This document shows, piece after piece, positions 28,246 to 38,034 of a stretch of 64,000 nucleotides of DNA. How positions within the stretch are numbered: position 1 is the stretch's first letter; the number at the start of each line of letters is the position of its first letter. The notes beneath the pieces are model-generated. The model was not told where the DNA came from. It made no database searches and was given only the letters and a program-made list of their open reading frames with translations. The translations under genes were made by a program, and so were the position numbers. Source of the stretch: Pseudomonas frederiksbergensis (GTDB lineage Bacteria; Pseudomonadota; Gammaproteobacteria; Pseudomonadales; Pseudomonadaceae); the NCBI RefSeq assembly GCF_001874645.1, contig NZ_CP017886.1:2666001-2730000 (forward strand). Reading direction: 5' to 3'.

Positions 28246-28881
28246 ATGAAACACACCCCCGACGACCTCGAACAGATCACTTCGACCACTTTGGGCCACT
28301 ACGATCAGGTGGCCGAGAGTTTCCGTGAAGGCACGCGCGACCACGATGTCAGCCAGAACATCGACGCACTGTTGCGGCACATTCAGGGCCCGGTGCCGTT
28401 CACCCTGCTCGACTTCGGCTGTGGTCCTGGCCGCGATCTGCAAACCTTCACCCGCATGGGTCACATCGCCATCGGCCTCGACGGTTCGGAACGGTTGGCT
28501 CAGATGGCCCGCGAGGACAGCGGTTGCGAGGTCTGGCAGCAGGACTTTCTGAAACTCGATCTGCCGACCGAACGCTTCGACGGGATCTTCGCCAACGCGG
28601 TGCTGTTTCATGTTCCGCTTCAGGAACTGCCACGGGTGTTGAAACAGCTGCACGGAACGTTGAAACCGGGCGGGGTGCTGTTCAGTTCGAATCCACGCGG
28701 GGATAACCGCGAAGGCTGGAGTGGCCCGCGCTTTGGCGCGTATCACGATCTGGCGGCGTGGCAGGAGTTGCTGACAGCGGCGGGGTTTGTGGCGTTGGAG
28801 CATTACTACCGGCCGGCCGGGCTGCCGAGGGATCAGCAGCCTTGGTTGGCGAGTGTCTGGCGTCGCGTCGACCAGGCCTGA
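28246..28881 (+). CDS. Class I SAM-dependent methyltransferase
   Basis: The 211-residue protein has the SAM-binding motif I FTLLDFGCGPGRDLQTFTRM (residues about 49-68), the acidic end of strand 2 (IGLDGSERLAQMA) and motif IV FDGIFANAVLFHVP. The fold and length resemble small-molecule methyltransferases of the Methyltransf_11/25 group. Substrate not identifiable. It is bracketed by two REP doublets and has no operon partners. Confidence 0.85.
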   Translation: MKHTPDDLEQITSTTLGHYDQVAESFREGTRDHDVSQNIDALLRHIQGPVPFTLLDFGCGPGRDLQTFTRMGHIAIGLDGSERLAQMAREDSGCEVWQQDFLKLDLPTERFDGIFANAVLFHVPLQELPRVLKQLHGTLKPGGVLFSSNPRGDNREGWSGPRFGAYHDLAAWQELLTAAGFVALEHYYRPAGLPRDQQPWLASVWRRVDQA

Positions 28882-28896
28882 GACTCAAGCGCGCCG

Positions 28897-28965
28897 AAAA
28901 AGATCGCAGCCTTCGGCAGCTCCTACGCCGATCCTCGTAGGAGCTGCCGCAGGCTGCGATCTTTT
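28897..28965. repeat. REP doublet, inward-facing (methyltransferase/RND pump)
   Basis: Standard inverted pair between convergent genes; the forward copy has CCTTCGG in place of CCTGCGG. Confidence 0.88.
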
Positions 28966-28981
28966 GACCTTTTGACTCTAA

Positions 28982-31900
28982 TCAAACGGCTGTTTTCTTC
29001 GGCTCCTTGATCTTGTACCAGGCCACATACAGCGCCGGCAGGAATAGCAGCGTCAGCAAGGTAGCGACGATGATCCCGCCAATCATTGCGTAGGCCATCG
29101 GTCCCCAGAACACTTCCCGGGCAATCGGGATCATGCCCATGCTTGCTGCTGCGGCCGTCAGCAGAATCGGTCGGCGACGGTGTTCGGTGGCTTGCACCAC
29201 GGCGTCCCATGGCGAATGGCCGCTGCGCTCGAATTCGTCGATCTGGGTCACCAGAATCACCGAGTTGCGGATGATGATGCCGATCAGCGCAAGAATCCCC
29301 AGAATCGCCACGAAGCCCATCGGCGTCCCCGTTGGAATCAGCGCCAACACCACGCCGATCAAACCCAGCGGCGCGACACTCGCCACCAGAAACAGCTTCT
29401 GCACGCTGTGCAACTGGATCATCAGGAACGTCGCCATCAAAAACAGCATCAACGGCAAGACTTTGGCGATTGGCCCCTGGGCCTTGCCACTGGACTCGAC
29501 CGTACCACCGGTGGCGACGGTGTAGCCCGCTGGCAAGCCTTCGGCAAACGAGTCGATTTGCGGCTTGAGCAACTTCACCAGATCCGTCGGCTGGATCTCA
29601 TCGCGCACTGCCGCCTTGATGGTGATGGTGGGTTTACGGTCGCGTCGCCAGACCAGCGGTTGCTCCAGCTCATAACGCACCGTGGCAAAGGCCAGCAGCG
29701 GAATCGACGTCCCGCTCGGTGTAACGATCTGCAGGTTCTGCAGGGTTTCCGGCGTCCCCCGCTCGGCATCCACGGCGCGCCCGATCACGTTGATCTGGTA
29801 GATGTCATCGTCAACCTGAGTCACCGTCGAACCACTGACGATGCTGTTCATCAGGTTCGCCACGTCCTCGGACGACAGCCCGAGTTGCCGCGCCTTGTCC
29901 TGGGAGATGTCAATGCGCAGCACCTTGCCCGGCTCGTTCCAGTCGAAAATGATCTCGCCGATGTGCGGGCTCTTGTCCAGTTCGCTGGCCAGATCGATGG
30001 CGTGCTTGCGCACCTGATCGATGTCCTTGCCACTGACCCGGTACTGAATCGGCCGGCCCACAGGTGGGCCCATTTCCAGGGCTTGCACGTAGCTGCCAAT
30101 GCCCACGAAGTCCTTACGCAGTCGCTCGCGCAGGCGCTCGCTGAGCACCTGCCGTGACTCGAAGTTCTTGCTGACGATCACCAACTGCGCGTAGTAGGGG
30201 TTCTGCAATTGCTGGTCGAGCGGCAGGTAGAAACGGATCGCGCCCTGGCCGATGTAAGTGCTCCAGCGCACGATATCCGGATCACCCTTGAGGGTCGCTT
30301 CAAGACGGTCGACAGCCTTGCGGGTTTCATCCATCGAGGCGTTTTGCGGCAGGTTCAGGTCGACGAGAATTTCCGGGCGATCCGACGACGGGAAGAACTG
30401 GTTCTGCACGAAGCGCATGGAGAACACCGCCAGCAGGAAACACAGCAGCGTGATACCGATGGCCCACCAGTGGTTGCGCATGCTCCACAACAGGCCACTG
30501 TTGAAGGCCTTGCCGATGCGCCCGGGCTCCGCCTCATGGGGTTTCACATTGGCGCTGAGGATATGCACACCGATCACCGGGGCAAACAACACCGCGACAA
30601 TCCACGACACGATCATCGCCACGGCGATGACCGCAAACAAGGTGAAGGTGTACTCACCGGCGGAGCTGGCGTTCAGGCCAATCGGCACAAAACCGGCGAC
30701 GGTCACCAGGGTCCCGGTGAGCATCGGGAACGCCGTCGAGGTGTACGCGAACGTCGCCGCCTGCTCCTTGGTTTCGCCCATTTCCAGGCGTGTGACCATC
30801 ATCTCGACGGTGATCATCGCGTCATCCACCAACAGCCCGAGGGCGATGATCAGCGCACCGAGAGAGATTCGCTGCATGGTGATGCCGCTGTATTCCATGA
30901 ACACAAAGACCATCGCCAGCACCAGCGGAATCGAGCAGGCCACCACCAGTCCGGCACGCACGCCGAGGCTGATGAAGCTGACCACCAGCACGATGATGAC
31001 GGCTTCGAACAACGCGCTGGTGAAGCCACCGACAGCCTCTTCCACCACCTGGGCCTGGTCCGAGACCATGTGTATGCCGACGCCCACAGGCAGGTCGGCG
31101 GTGAGCTGGGTCATGCGCTCGTGCAACGCCTTGCCGAACACCTGAATGTTACCGCCCGCCTTCATGTTAATGGCCAGGCCTATGGCCGGTTGACCGTTGA
31201 AGCGGAACATCGGTGAGGCCGGGTCGACGTAACCGCGACTGATTTCTGCAATGTCGGCCAGGCGGTAGAAACGGTCATTGAGCCGCAGGTTGACCGCCTC
31301 CAGGTCTTTCTCCGAGGCGAACTGCCCGGAGGTACGCACGGAAATGCGCTCGGGACCGGCCTCGATAACCCCGGCCGGCGTCACCGCGTTCTGCGCTTGC
31401 AGGCTCTGTACCACCTGACGCTGGTCGATGCCGAGCGCCGCCAGCTTGCGGGTGGAGAAGTTCAGGTAGAGCACTTCATTCTGCTGGCCGATCATCTCGA
31501 TCTTGCCCAGCCCCGGTACGCTACGAATCTCGATGCGGGCCTGCTCGACGTAGTCGCGCAACTGGCGCATCGACAGACCATCGGCGGTGAAGGCGTAGAT
31601 CGACCCGTAGACATCACCGAACTCGTCGTTGAACGACGGCCCCTGAATGCCCGGGGGAAGGAGCCGCGAATGTCGTTGATCTTCTTGCGCACCTGGTACC
31701 AAATATCCGGGATGGCCTTGGCAGGTGTGGTGTCCAGCAGGTAGACGTAAACGGTGGATTCACCCGGGCGGGTGTAGCTTTTCACGTAGTCGAGCGAGTC
31801 GAGCTCTTCGAGCTTTTTCTCGATGCGGTCAGTGACCTGCTTGAGGGTTTCTTCCTCGGTCGCGCCCGGCCAGCGGGTCTGAATCACCATGGTTTTGGTG

Positions 31901-32034
31901 GCAAACGTAGGGTCTTCCTCGCGCCCCAGGTTGAGGTACGAAAACACCCCCATCAGCAAGGCGACGAACATCAGATACCAGACAAAGGACTGATGCTTGA
32001 GGGCCCATTCGGATAAGTTGAAACTCCCTTTCAT
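28982..32034 (-). pseudogene. RND efflux transporter (TriC-like), single-base frameshift near the N-terminus
   Basis: The gene encodes a proton-driven inner-membrane drug exporter of about 1017 residues (twelve membrane helices, two large periplasmic loops). The N-terminal frame (from ATG 32034, MKGSFNLSEWALKHQSFVWY) runs through AIPDIWYQVRKKINDIRGSF, and the rest continues in another frame from GIQGPSFNDEFGDVYGSIYA to the stop at 28982. The switch maps to the run of five G at 31653-31657 on the plus strand: one more G would restore PPGIQG and make the length divisible by three. All later motifs (for example RISLGALIIALGLLVDDAMI) are intact. It is either a recent loss or a sequencing undercall. 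Confidence 0.85.
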
Positions 32035-33101
32035 CGCGGGCGGCCCTCGTCGACTTTGACTTTCTGCCCCGGCTTGAGGCTGTTCACACCGGCGCTGACC
32101 ACTCGCTCACCGCTTTTGACGCCGTGCCCGAGGATCACGCTGTCAGCGCCACGACTGAGCAGGGTGACGTCTCGCGGGGAGACGGTCTGGGTCTGTTGGT
32201 CGACGACCCAGATACGGGTTTTACCGTCGACTTCCTGCAAGGCCGTCAACGGCAATTCGATACGCGGCTCGATGGCCGAGCTCAAGGTCACGCTGATTGC
32301 CGTGCCGAGACGAAAGCCCCGCGGCGTCTCGGCCAGGGTCAGGCGGGCGCGACGAGTACGGGTCGCGCTTTGCGCCTGCGGCTCGATCTCGCGGATGATG
32401 GCCGTGGTGTGGATACTCGGGTCAAGTTGCGCAGCCACTTCAAACACCACATCGGCAGGCAGTTGCTCGGCGAGGTCCGCTGGCAGATCGATCACCGCTT
32501 CCTTGATGTCCGGTCGCGCCAGCGTCACCACTTGCTGTCCCGCCGTCACCACCTGTCCGGCCTCGGCGTTCCAGGCCGTCACGATGACGGCGTGGTCGGT
32601 GCGCAGTTCGGTGTAACTGAGCTGGTCCTTGGCCTGACTGACCGACGCCTTGGTCTGATCCAGTGAAGCCTGGGTGGTTTTCAGGTCGGTCTGGGCGATG
32701 TCCAGCTGCGCTTGGGCGCCCACCCCCTTGTTGAACAGTTCCTGCTGACGGCGTGCACTGGCCTGGGCATTGATCAACAGCGCCTCGACCTTCGCCTGAT
32801 CGCCCTGGGCGGCACGTAACTGGTTCTGCTGATCGGTCGGGTCGAGGGTCGCCAGCAACCCGCCCTTCTGGACCTCGCTGCCGACATCGACATTGCGGCT
32901 GGCGATACGTCCCGGCACACGGAAACCAATGTTGCTTTCAAAGCGCGCCTGAATGCTCCCGGCGAAACGCCCGAGGTCTTGCTGGTCAAAAGACTGCACG
33001 ACGATAGACAGGACCGGGCGCACAGGTTCCGGTGGCGCTTCCTTTTTCGAGCAGGCGGCCAGCATCAGACCCGCCGACAACAGCAGCAACACGCGCTTCA
33101 T
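32031..33101 (-). CDS. RND efflux periplasmic adaptor, second of two (TriB-like)
   Basis: The 356-residue membrane fusion protein is a lipoprotein (LLLLSAGLMLAACSKKEAPP, lipobox LAAC) with the biotinyl-lipoyl-like hairpin (RVPGRIASRNVDVGSEVQKG), a long coiled coil (residues about 90-170) and barrel domains. Adaptors bridge the inner-membrane pump to an outer-membrane channel. It overlaps the pump gene by four bases (ATGA) and the other adaptor likewise. Two adaptors plus one pump is the TriABC arrangement that exports triclosan in P. aeruginosa; a channel gene is missing here, as there. Confidence 0.88.
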   Translation of the reverse strand: MKRVLLLLSAGLMLAACSKKEAPPEPVRPVLSIVVQSFDQQDLGRFAGSIQARFESNIGFRVPGRIASRNVDVGSEVQKGGLLATLDPTDQQNQLRAAQGDQAKVEALLINAQASARRQQELFNKGVGAQAQLDIAQTDLKTTQASLDQTKASVSQAKDQLSYTELRTDHAVIVTAWNAEAGQVVTAGQQVVTLARPDIKEAVIDLPADLAEQLPADVVFEVAAQLDPSIHTTAIIREIEPQAQSATRTRRARLTLAETPRGFRLGTAISVTLSSAIEPRIELPLTALQEVDGKTRIWVVDQQTQTVSPRDVTLLSRGADSVILGHGVKSGERVVSAGVNSLKPGQKVKVDEGRPR

Positions 33102-34198
33102 GGCTGGGCTCCCGTCGAACCTTCGGCGGGCGGTGTGACGATCTCCACCAACACGTCGGGGTGCAACAACTGGCCGCCAGCAGTGACGACTTTCTCGCCG
33201 CCGTTAAGGCCTTCGCTGATGATCACTTTGCCGGTCAGGTAACGACCCACTTTGACGGTTTGCAACTGTGCCTTGCCATTGGCATCCACCCACCACACGG
33301 CTGGCTCGCTGATATTTTTGGTCAGCGCAGCCCAGGGCAACTCGACCACGGACTTGCCCGGCACCTTGGCCGTGGCACTGACCACCGAGCCCAGTTGCAT
33401 GCCTTCGGGCAATGCACTGAGGGTGACTTTGACCTGTACCGTACCGGTTTGCGCCGACACCGAAGGGGTGATTTCGCGCACCGTGCCGGTGGTGTTGATC
33501 TTCGGGTTGTCGAGCAGGCTGACCACCACCGATCGGTCTGATGGCGGCGCGCTCAACAGCGATTCGTAGACATTGAACACCGCGTCACGCTCGCCATCGC
33601 GGGCCAGGCTGAAAATCGGCACCGTGGCCTGCACCACCTGACCGACTTCAGCCTGACGCGCAGTGATCACGCCCGGCGCGTCGGCAATCAGCGCGGTGTA
33701 ACTCAGCTGCTCGCGGGCGTTGGCCAATTGCGCCTGTGCTGCGGTCAACGCGCTTTGGCTACTGTGCAACGCCGCCTGGGCAGAATCGTATTCGCTCTGG
33801 CTGGTGTAGCTCTTGGGCAAGAGCTTTTGCTGGCGAACGAACGCGGCAGCGGCCTGTTTGACCCGCGCCTGCTCGGCGACCACCTGGGCCTGGGCTGAAT
33901 CGAGGCTGGTCTGTAGGTCTTTCGGGTCGAGTCTGGCTAACACTTGCTTGGCAGAAACACGATCGCCGACATCGACCATGCGCTGGATGATCTTGCCCGC
34001 AACGCGAAACGACAACTCGGTCTGAACCCGCGCCTGAACATCCCCGGTCAGGGTCACCGAGGCAGCGAAATCCGCAGGTTTGACCTCCTGCACAAACACC
34101 CGTGGGCGTTCCTTTTCGACCGGTTTCTTATCGCCGCACGCGGCCAGCAGGACAAAGAAGCTCAGGCCAACGACAACCTTGAATCCGGGACCAACCAT
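33098..34198 (-). CDS. RND efflux periplasmic adaptor, first of two (TriA-like)
   Basis: The 366-residue adaptor has a lipobox-type signal (VVVGLSFFVLLAACGDKKPV), the lipoyl motif SFRVAGKIIQRMVDVGDRVS and a predicted coiled coil at about residues 95-170. It is first of a three-gene operon with four-base overlaps throughout. Direct repeats that could be a repressor site lie just upstream of its start. Confidence 0.88.
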   Translation of the reverse strand: MVGPGFKVVVGLSFFVLLAACGDKKPVEKERPRVFVQEVKPADFAASVTLTGDVQARVQTELSFRVAGKIIQRMVDVGDRVSAKQVLARLDPKDLQTSLDSAQAQVVAEQARVKQAAAAFVRQQKLLPKSYTSQSEYDSAQAALHSSQSALTAAQAQLANAREQLSYTALIADAPGVITARQAEVGQVVQATVPIFSLARDGERDAVFNVYESLLSAPPSDRSVVVSLLDNPKINTTGTVREITPSVSAQTGTVQVKVTLSALPEGMQLGSVVSATAKVPGKSVVELPWAALTKNISEPAVWWVDANGKAQLQTVKVGRYLTGKVIISEGLNGGEKVVTAGGQLLHPDVLVEIVTPPAEGSTGAQP

Positions 34199-34210
34199 GC
34201 AAGCTCCTTT

Positions 34211-34255
34211 GCGTCATACGGGCGGGCGTCATACGGACGGACACGTGACGATACG
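34211..34255. promoter_or_regulatory. Tandem repeats upstream of the RND operon, possible repressor site
   Basis: GCGTCATACGG occurs at 34211 and again at 34226, 15 bases apart, with a diverged third copy (GTGACGATACG) at 34245-34255, 13 to 57 bases before the start of the first adaptor gene. Spacing close to 1.5 helical turns is common in TetR-type operators. No regulator gene is adjacent. Confidence 0.4.
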
Positions 34256-34306
34256 ACTGAGAGCTTAGATCAGGGTTCCAGTTTCGCCTCGGCCTGATAG
34301 GGTCCC

Positions 34307-34398
34307 GTAGGAGCTGCCGCAGGAGCTGCCGCAGGCTGCGATCTTTCACACAGGTTCACATGAGAAGGTCAAAGATCGCAGCCTGCGGCAGCTCCTAC
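34307..34398. repeat. REP doublet, outward-facing order, with internal 12-bp duplication
   Basis: The reverse unit (34307-34346) contains a tandem duplication of AGGAGCTGCCGC; the forward unit follows at 34371-34398. It lies between divergent genes. Confidence 0.85.
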
Positions 34399-34444
34399 GC
34401 TGTAAATTCGCTAACGCAGTTATCCTGCACAGAGAAAGTCTTCC

Positions 34445-35605
34445 ATGCTCAAAACCCTCGCGGTGGCCAATTACCGCTCGATCAATAAATTGGTGATTCC
34501 GCTCGGTCGCCTGAATCTGATCACCGGGCCCAATGGCAGCGGCAAATCCAACCTTTACCGCGCTCTGCGGCTATTGGCCGAGACCGCTCAGGGCGGCGTG
34601 GTCAACGCACTCGCGCGCGAGGGCGGGTTGGACTCGACCTTCTGGGCCGGGCCGGAAAACATCAGCCGGCGCATGCGCAACGGTGAAGTGGCCGTCGAAG
34701 CCTCCGTACGCCAGGCGCCCAAGCGCTTGCGGCTGGGCTTTGCCGGTGAGGATTTCAGTTACGCGATCGCCCTGGGCCTGCCGGAACCGTCGGGCTCAGC
34801 GTTTTCCCTGGACCCGGAGATCAAGCGTGAATGCATCTGGTCAGGGCTGCTGTACCGCCCGGCCAGCTTGTTGGTCAATCGCGCTGGCCCAATGATTCGC
34901 TCGCGGGTCGAGCGCGATTGGGATGTGCTGGCCCAGCACACACCGACCTTCGACAGCCTGTTCGATCAGGTCGGCAGCCTGCGCGCCTCGCCAGAGGTAT
35001 TGCAGTTGCGTGAGTTCATTCGCCGCTGGCGCTTTTACGATCACTTTCGCAGCGATGCCGAAGCGCCGGCTCGTCAACCGCAACTGGGTACGCGCACGCC
35101 CGTATTGCATCACGATGGCCGCGACCTGGCGGCAGCGTTGCAAACCATCCTTGAAATCGGTGATCCCGAGGCGTTGCACGCGGCGATCAGCGACGCGTTC
35201 CCCGGCGCCAGACTGAACATCCAGACGCTGCAAGGAGCGCGGTTTGCCATCGAGTTTTATCAGGAAGGATTATTGCGACCGCTGTCCGCCGCCGAGCTGT
35301 CGGACGGGACCTTGCGTTACTTGTTGCTGATCGCTGCGCTACTGACACCAAGGCCGCCGACGCTGATGGTGCTCAACGAGCCGGAAACCAGCTTGCACCC
35401 GGACCTGCTGCCGGCATTGGCGCGACTGATCGTCCGCGCCTCGGAGCAGTGTCAGGTGTGGGTGGTGTCTCACGCCAGCCGCTTGATCGCGGCGTTGCAG
35501 CAAGCTCCCGAATGCAATTCCATCGTGCTGGAGAAAAATTTCGGTCAGACCGGGATCGTCGGACAGGGGATGCTGGATGAACCTGCGTGGAATTGGCCGG
35601 ATTGA
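34445..35605 (+). CDS. AAA-family ATPase of the RecF/OLD-like SMC-type group
   Basis: The 386-residue protein has the Walker A motif TGPNGSGKSNLYRALRLLAE (residues about 28-47), a signature-like SAAELSDGTLRYLLLIAALL and Walker B LMVLNEPETSLHPDLLPALA, ending in a switch histidine region (VWVVSHASRL). This is the layout of RecF/SMC-like ATPases lacking the long coiled coil. OLD-type nucleases share this ATPase, but no TOPRIM domain is visible. No partner gene is next to it, so a role in DNA repair or defence is a guess. Confidence 0.8.
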   Translation: MLKTLAVANYRSINKLVIPLGRLNLITGPNGSGKSNLYRALRLLAETAQGGVVNALAREGGLDSTFWAGPENISRRMRNGEVAVEASVRQAPKRLRLGFAGEDFSYAIALGLPEPSGSAFSLDPEIKRECIWSGLLYRPASLLVNRAGPMIRSRVERDWDVLAQHTPTFDSLFDQVGSLRASPEVLQLREFIRRWRFYDHFRSDAEAPARQPQLGTRTPVLHHDGRDLAAALQTILEIGDPEALHAAISDAFPGARLNIQTLQGARFAIEFYQEGLLRPLSAAELSDGTLRYLLLIAALLTPRPPTLMVLNEPETSLHPDLLPALARLIVRASEQCQVWVVSHASRLIAALQQAPECNSIVLEKNFGQTGIVGQGMLDEPAWNWPD

Positions 35606-35617
35606 CTCGAAAAGCTG

Positions 35618-35706
35618 AAAAGATCGTCCGAACGCGGCCCGAACCTTCGGCAGCTCCTACAGGGGAATGACGTACCTCCGTAGGAGCTGCCGCAGTCTGC
35701 GATCTC
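35618..35706. repeat. REP doublet pairing long-type and standard units
   Basis: The forward unit is of the longer type (GATCGTCCGAACGCGGCCCG then AACCTTCGGCAGCTCCTAC), the reverse unit standard with GCAGTCTGCGATC. It sits between convergent genes. Confidence 0.85.
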
Positions 35707-35714
35707 TTAGCGGA

Positions 35715-36599
35715 TCAGCCCTGCCACTTCCCGCCTTCGACAATCACGCTCTCAGGCTGGGTGTCGTCGCTGAGTTCTTTACGCACGTATTGGTCATAGA
35801 GCTTGAGCAGGTACTTGTCTTCACCCAGCTTCGCCAGCTCGGCGTTGACCCAGTCACGCAGTTCGATGTTGCCTTTCTTCACCGCGGGCGCAATCGGAGC
35901 TTCGGCGCCCAGAGTCTCGGTCAACACACGGTAGCCCGGGTTCTGCTTTGCCCAGCTGAACAGCACCAGATTGTCTTGTGCATAAGCATCGCCGCGACCA
36001 TTGGCCAGGGCTTGCAGGGACTCGGAGTTTTTCTCGAACTTGAGCAGTTTCCAGTCTGGATGATTCTTGGTCAGCCAGATATCGGCGGTGGTGCCGGTGG
36101 TGACGATGGTGGTGCGGGTCGCCAGGTCATCGAGGCTTTTCACCGAGCTTGCCTGTGGCACCAGTGCCTGCACCGCGACCTTGAGGTTCGGATGGGTGAA
36201 CTCCACCGCTTCCTTGCGCTCCGGGGTGACGGTCATGTTGGCGAGGATCAGGTCGACCTTATCGCTTTGCAAGAACGGAATCCGGCTCGCTGGCTCAACC
36301 GCCACGAACTCGACCTTGTTCTCGTCGCCCAGCAGATCCTTGGCGAATTGACGGCCGATGTCGGTATCAAAACCCACATAGCGACCGGCTTCATCGACGA
36401 ACCCGAACGGCGGTTTGTCGGTGAACACGCCGACGATCAACTTGTCCCGGGCTTTGATTTTTTCCAGGTAGCTGGCCGCAGGCGCCGCACTGGCAGTAGA
36501 GGCCACAGGCTTGGCGGCTTGTTCGGATTTGTTGCAACCGGCCAACAGCGCGAGGCCAAACAATGGGAGTAGCAGCAGTGAAGACTTGGCAGTTTTCAT
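35715..36599 (-). CDS. Amino-acid ABC transporter, binding lipoprotein
   Basis: The 294-residue family-3 solute-binding protein has a lipobox (LPLFGLALLAGCNKSEQAAK) rather than a simple signal peptide, then KARDKLIVGVFTDKPPFGFV and YVGFDTDIGRQFAKDLLGDE. It probably binds a polar amino acid; the specificity is open, though cysteine or cystine is possible in this setting. It follows the ATPase gene with a four-base overlap, an unusual last position for a binding protein. Confidence 0.87.
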   Translation of the reverse strand: MKTAKSSLLLLPLFGLALLAGCNKSEQAAKPVASTASAAPAASYLEKIKARDKLIVGVFTDKPPFGFVDEAGRYVGFDTDIGRQFAKDLLGDENKVEFVAVEPASRIPFLQSDKVDLILANMTVTPERKEAVEFTHPNLKVAVQALVPQASSVKSLDDLATRTTIVTTGTTADIWLTKNHPDWKLLKFEKNSESLQALANGRGDAYAQDNLVLFSWAKQNPGYRVLTETLGAEAPIAPAVKKGNIELRDWVNAELAKLGEDKYLLKLYDQYVRKELSDDTQPESVIVEGGKWQG

Positions 36600-37378
36600 G
36601 ACAGTTCCAATTCCTTTTCAAGAGTCTTTTTGGGCAGGGCTTCGACGTAGGAGAACTTCTCCAGGAACTGCTGCGCTCGTGCGGTTTGCGGGTTCGTAAA
36701 GAAAATCTCGGGAGGGTTTTGTTCAAGGATACGTCCGGCATCCATGAACACAATGCGGTCGGCCACCGCTCGGGCGAAGGCCATTTCGTGGGTAACGATC
36801 AACAGCGTCATGCCGTCGCGGGCGAGGCCCTGAATCACTTCCAGCACTTCCTTGACCATCTCCGGATCAAGGGCTGCCGTGACCTCATCGAACAGCATTA
36901 CCTGCGGGTTCATGCACAGTGAACGGATGATGGCGATTCGTTGTTGCTGACCACCGGAAAGCTGTCGCGGGAAGGCATCGCGTTTGTCCAAAAGACCGAC
37001 CCGTTCGAGCAACGCCAACGCTTGCTCACGGGCTTCGCGTGCTGGGCGTTTTTGCACCTTGAGCGGGCCGAGCAGAAGGTTGTCGAGCACGCTCATATGC
37101 GGGAACAGGTGATAACTCTGGAACACCATGCCGATCTGCTGACGCACTTCGCGCCAATCGGTGGTCTTGCTCAGCAATTCGCGCCCGGCGAAACGCAGCT
37201 CGCCGCTGTGGGCGACTTCCAGACCGTTGAGGCAACGCAGCAAGGTGCTTTTACCGCAGCCACTGGGGCCAAGGATGACAATCACCTCGCCGGTTTCGAC
37301 GCTCAAGTCGATCCCGTTGAGTACCTGGTGCTCACCGAAAAACTTGTTGAAACCCTTGAACTCGATCAATGCGCTCAT
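36596..37378 (-). CDS. Amino-acid ABC transporter, ATP-binding protein
   Basis: The 260-residue GlnQ-type ATPase has Walker A GPSGCGKSTLLRCLNGLEVA, Q-loop region MVFQSYHLFPHMSVLDNLLL, signature [15 protein letters not shown], Walker B VMLFDEVTAALDPE and H-loop LIVTHEM. The Walker B continuation has Val-Thr where Pro-Thr is usual. Overlaps of four bases tie it to both neighbours. Confidence 0.9.
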   Translation of the reverse strand: MSALIEFKGFNKFFGEHQVLNGIDLSVETGEVIVILGPSGCGKSTLLRCLNGLEVAHSGELRFAGRELLSKTTDWREVRQQIGMVFQSYHLFPHMSVLDNLLLGPLKVQKRPAREAREQALALLERVGLLDKRDAFPRQLSGGQQQRIAIIRSLCMNPQVMLFDEVTAALDPEMVKEVLEVIQGLARDGMTLLIVTHEMAFARAVADRIVFMDAGRILEQNPPEIFFTNPQTARAQQFLEKFSYVEALPKKTLEKELELS

Positions 37379-38034
37379 GCTTGCGTCCAGCGCCGTTCCA
37401 GCACGCGGGAAGCGGCCGAGAGCGGGTAGCAGATAAAGAAGAAAAACAAGAACAACGCGCCGTAGATCAACACCGATTCGTAGGTACGTTCGATGATCTG
37501 CTGGCCGACCTTGATCACGTCGACCACGCCGATCAACACCGCCAGCGAACTGGTCTTGATGATCCGCGTGTAGACGTTGATGGTCGGCGGCGTCATGCGT
37601 TTCAGTGCCTGGGGCAGCAGCACGTAACCGAAGAGCTGCGGGCCGGACAACCCGATCGACAGCCCCGCTTCACGCTGACCTCGCGGTAAGGAATGCAGTG
37701 CACCGCGCACCACTTCGCCGACTTCACTGGCGCCCCATAACGACAGCACCAGCACCGCGCACCAGAAACTCGGCAGGCTCAGGCCGAAAAAAATTGGCAG
37801 GCCGAAAAACAGCAAATACAGCCAGACCAGCACCGGGATCGCCCGGAAAAGCTCTAGATAAACCCGCAGAATCGCCTTCAGCCATTTCGAGTTCAGGCTG
37901 CACAGTACGCCGTAAAGCACTCCGCCCACCGTGCTGATGACGATGCTAAAAAGCGAAATCGACAAGGTTTGCGCAGCGCCTTTGCCTAACTGCGGCAAGG
38001 ACACCCAGAGCAAATCAAGACCCGAACTGGCCAT
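37375..38034 (-). CDS. Amino-acid ABC transporter, permease (second)
   Basis: The 219-residue His/Glu/Gln/Arg-type permease has YLELFRAIPVLVWLYLLFFG, the coupling loop GQREAGLSIGLSGPQLFGYV and LPQALKRMTPPTINVYTRII. It forms the membrane part together with the other permease. It overlaps the first permease gene by 20 bases. Confidence 0.9.
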   Translation of the reverse strand: MASSGLDLLWVSLPQLGKGAAQTLSISLFSIVISTVGGVLYGVLCSLNSKWLKAILRVYLELFRAIPVLVWLYLLFFGLPIFFGLSLPSFWCAVLVLSLWGASEVGEVVRGALHSLPRGQREAGLSIGLSGPQLFGYVLLPQALKRMTPPTINVYTRIIKTSSLAVLIGVVDVIKVGQQIIERTYESVLIYGALFLFFFFICYPLSAASRVLERRWTQA

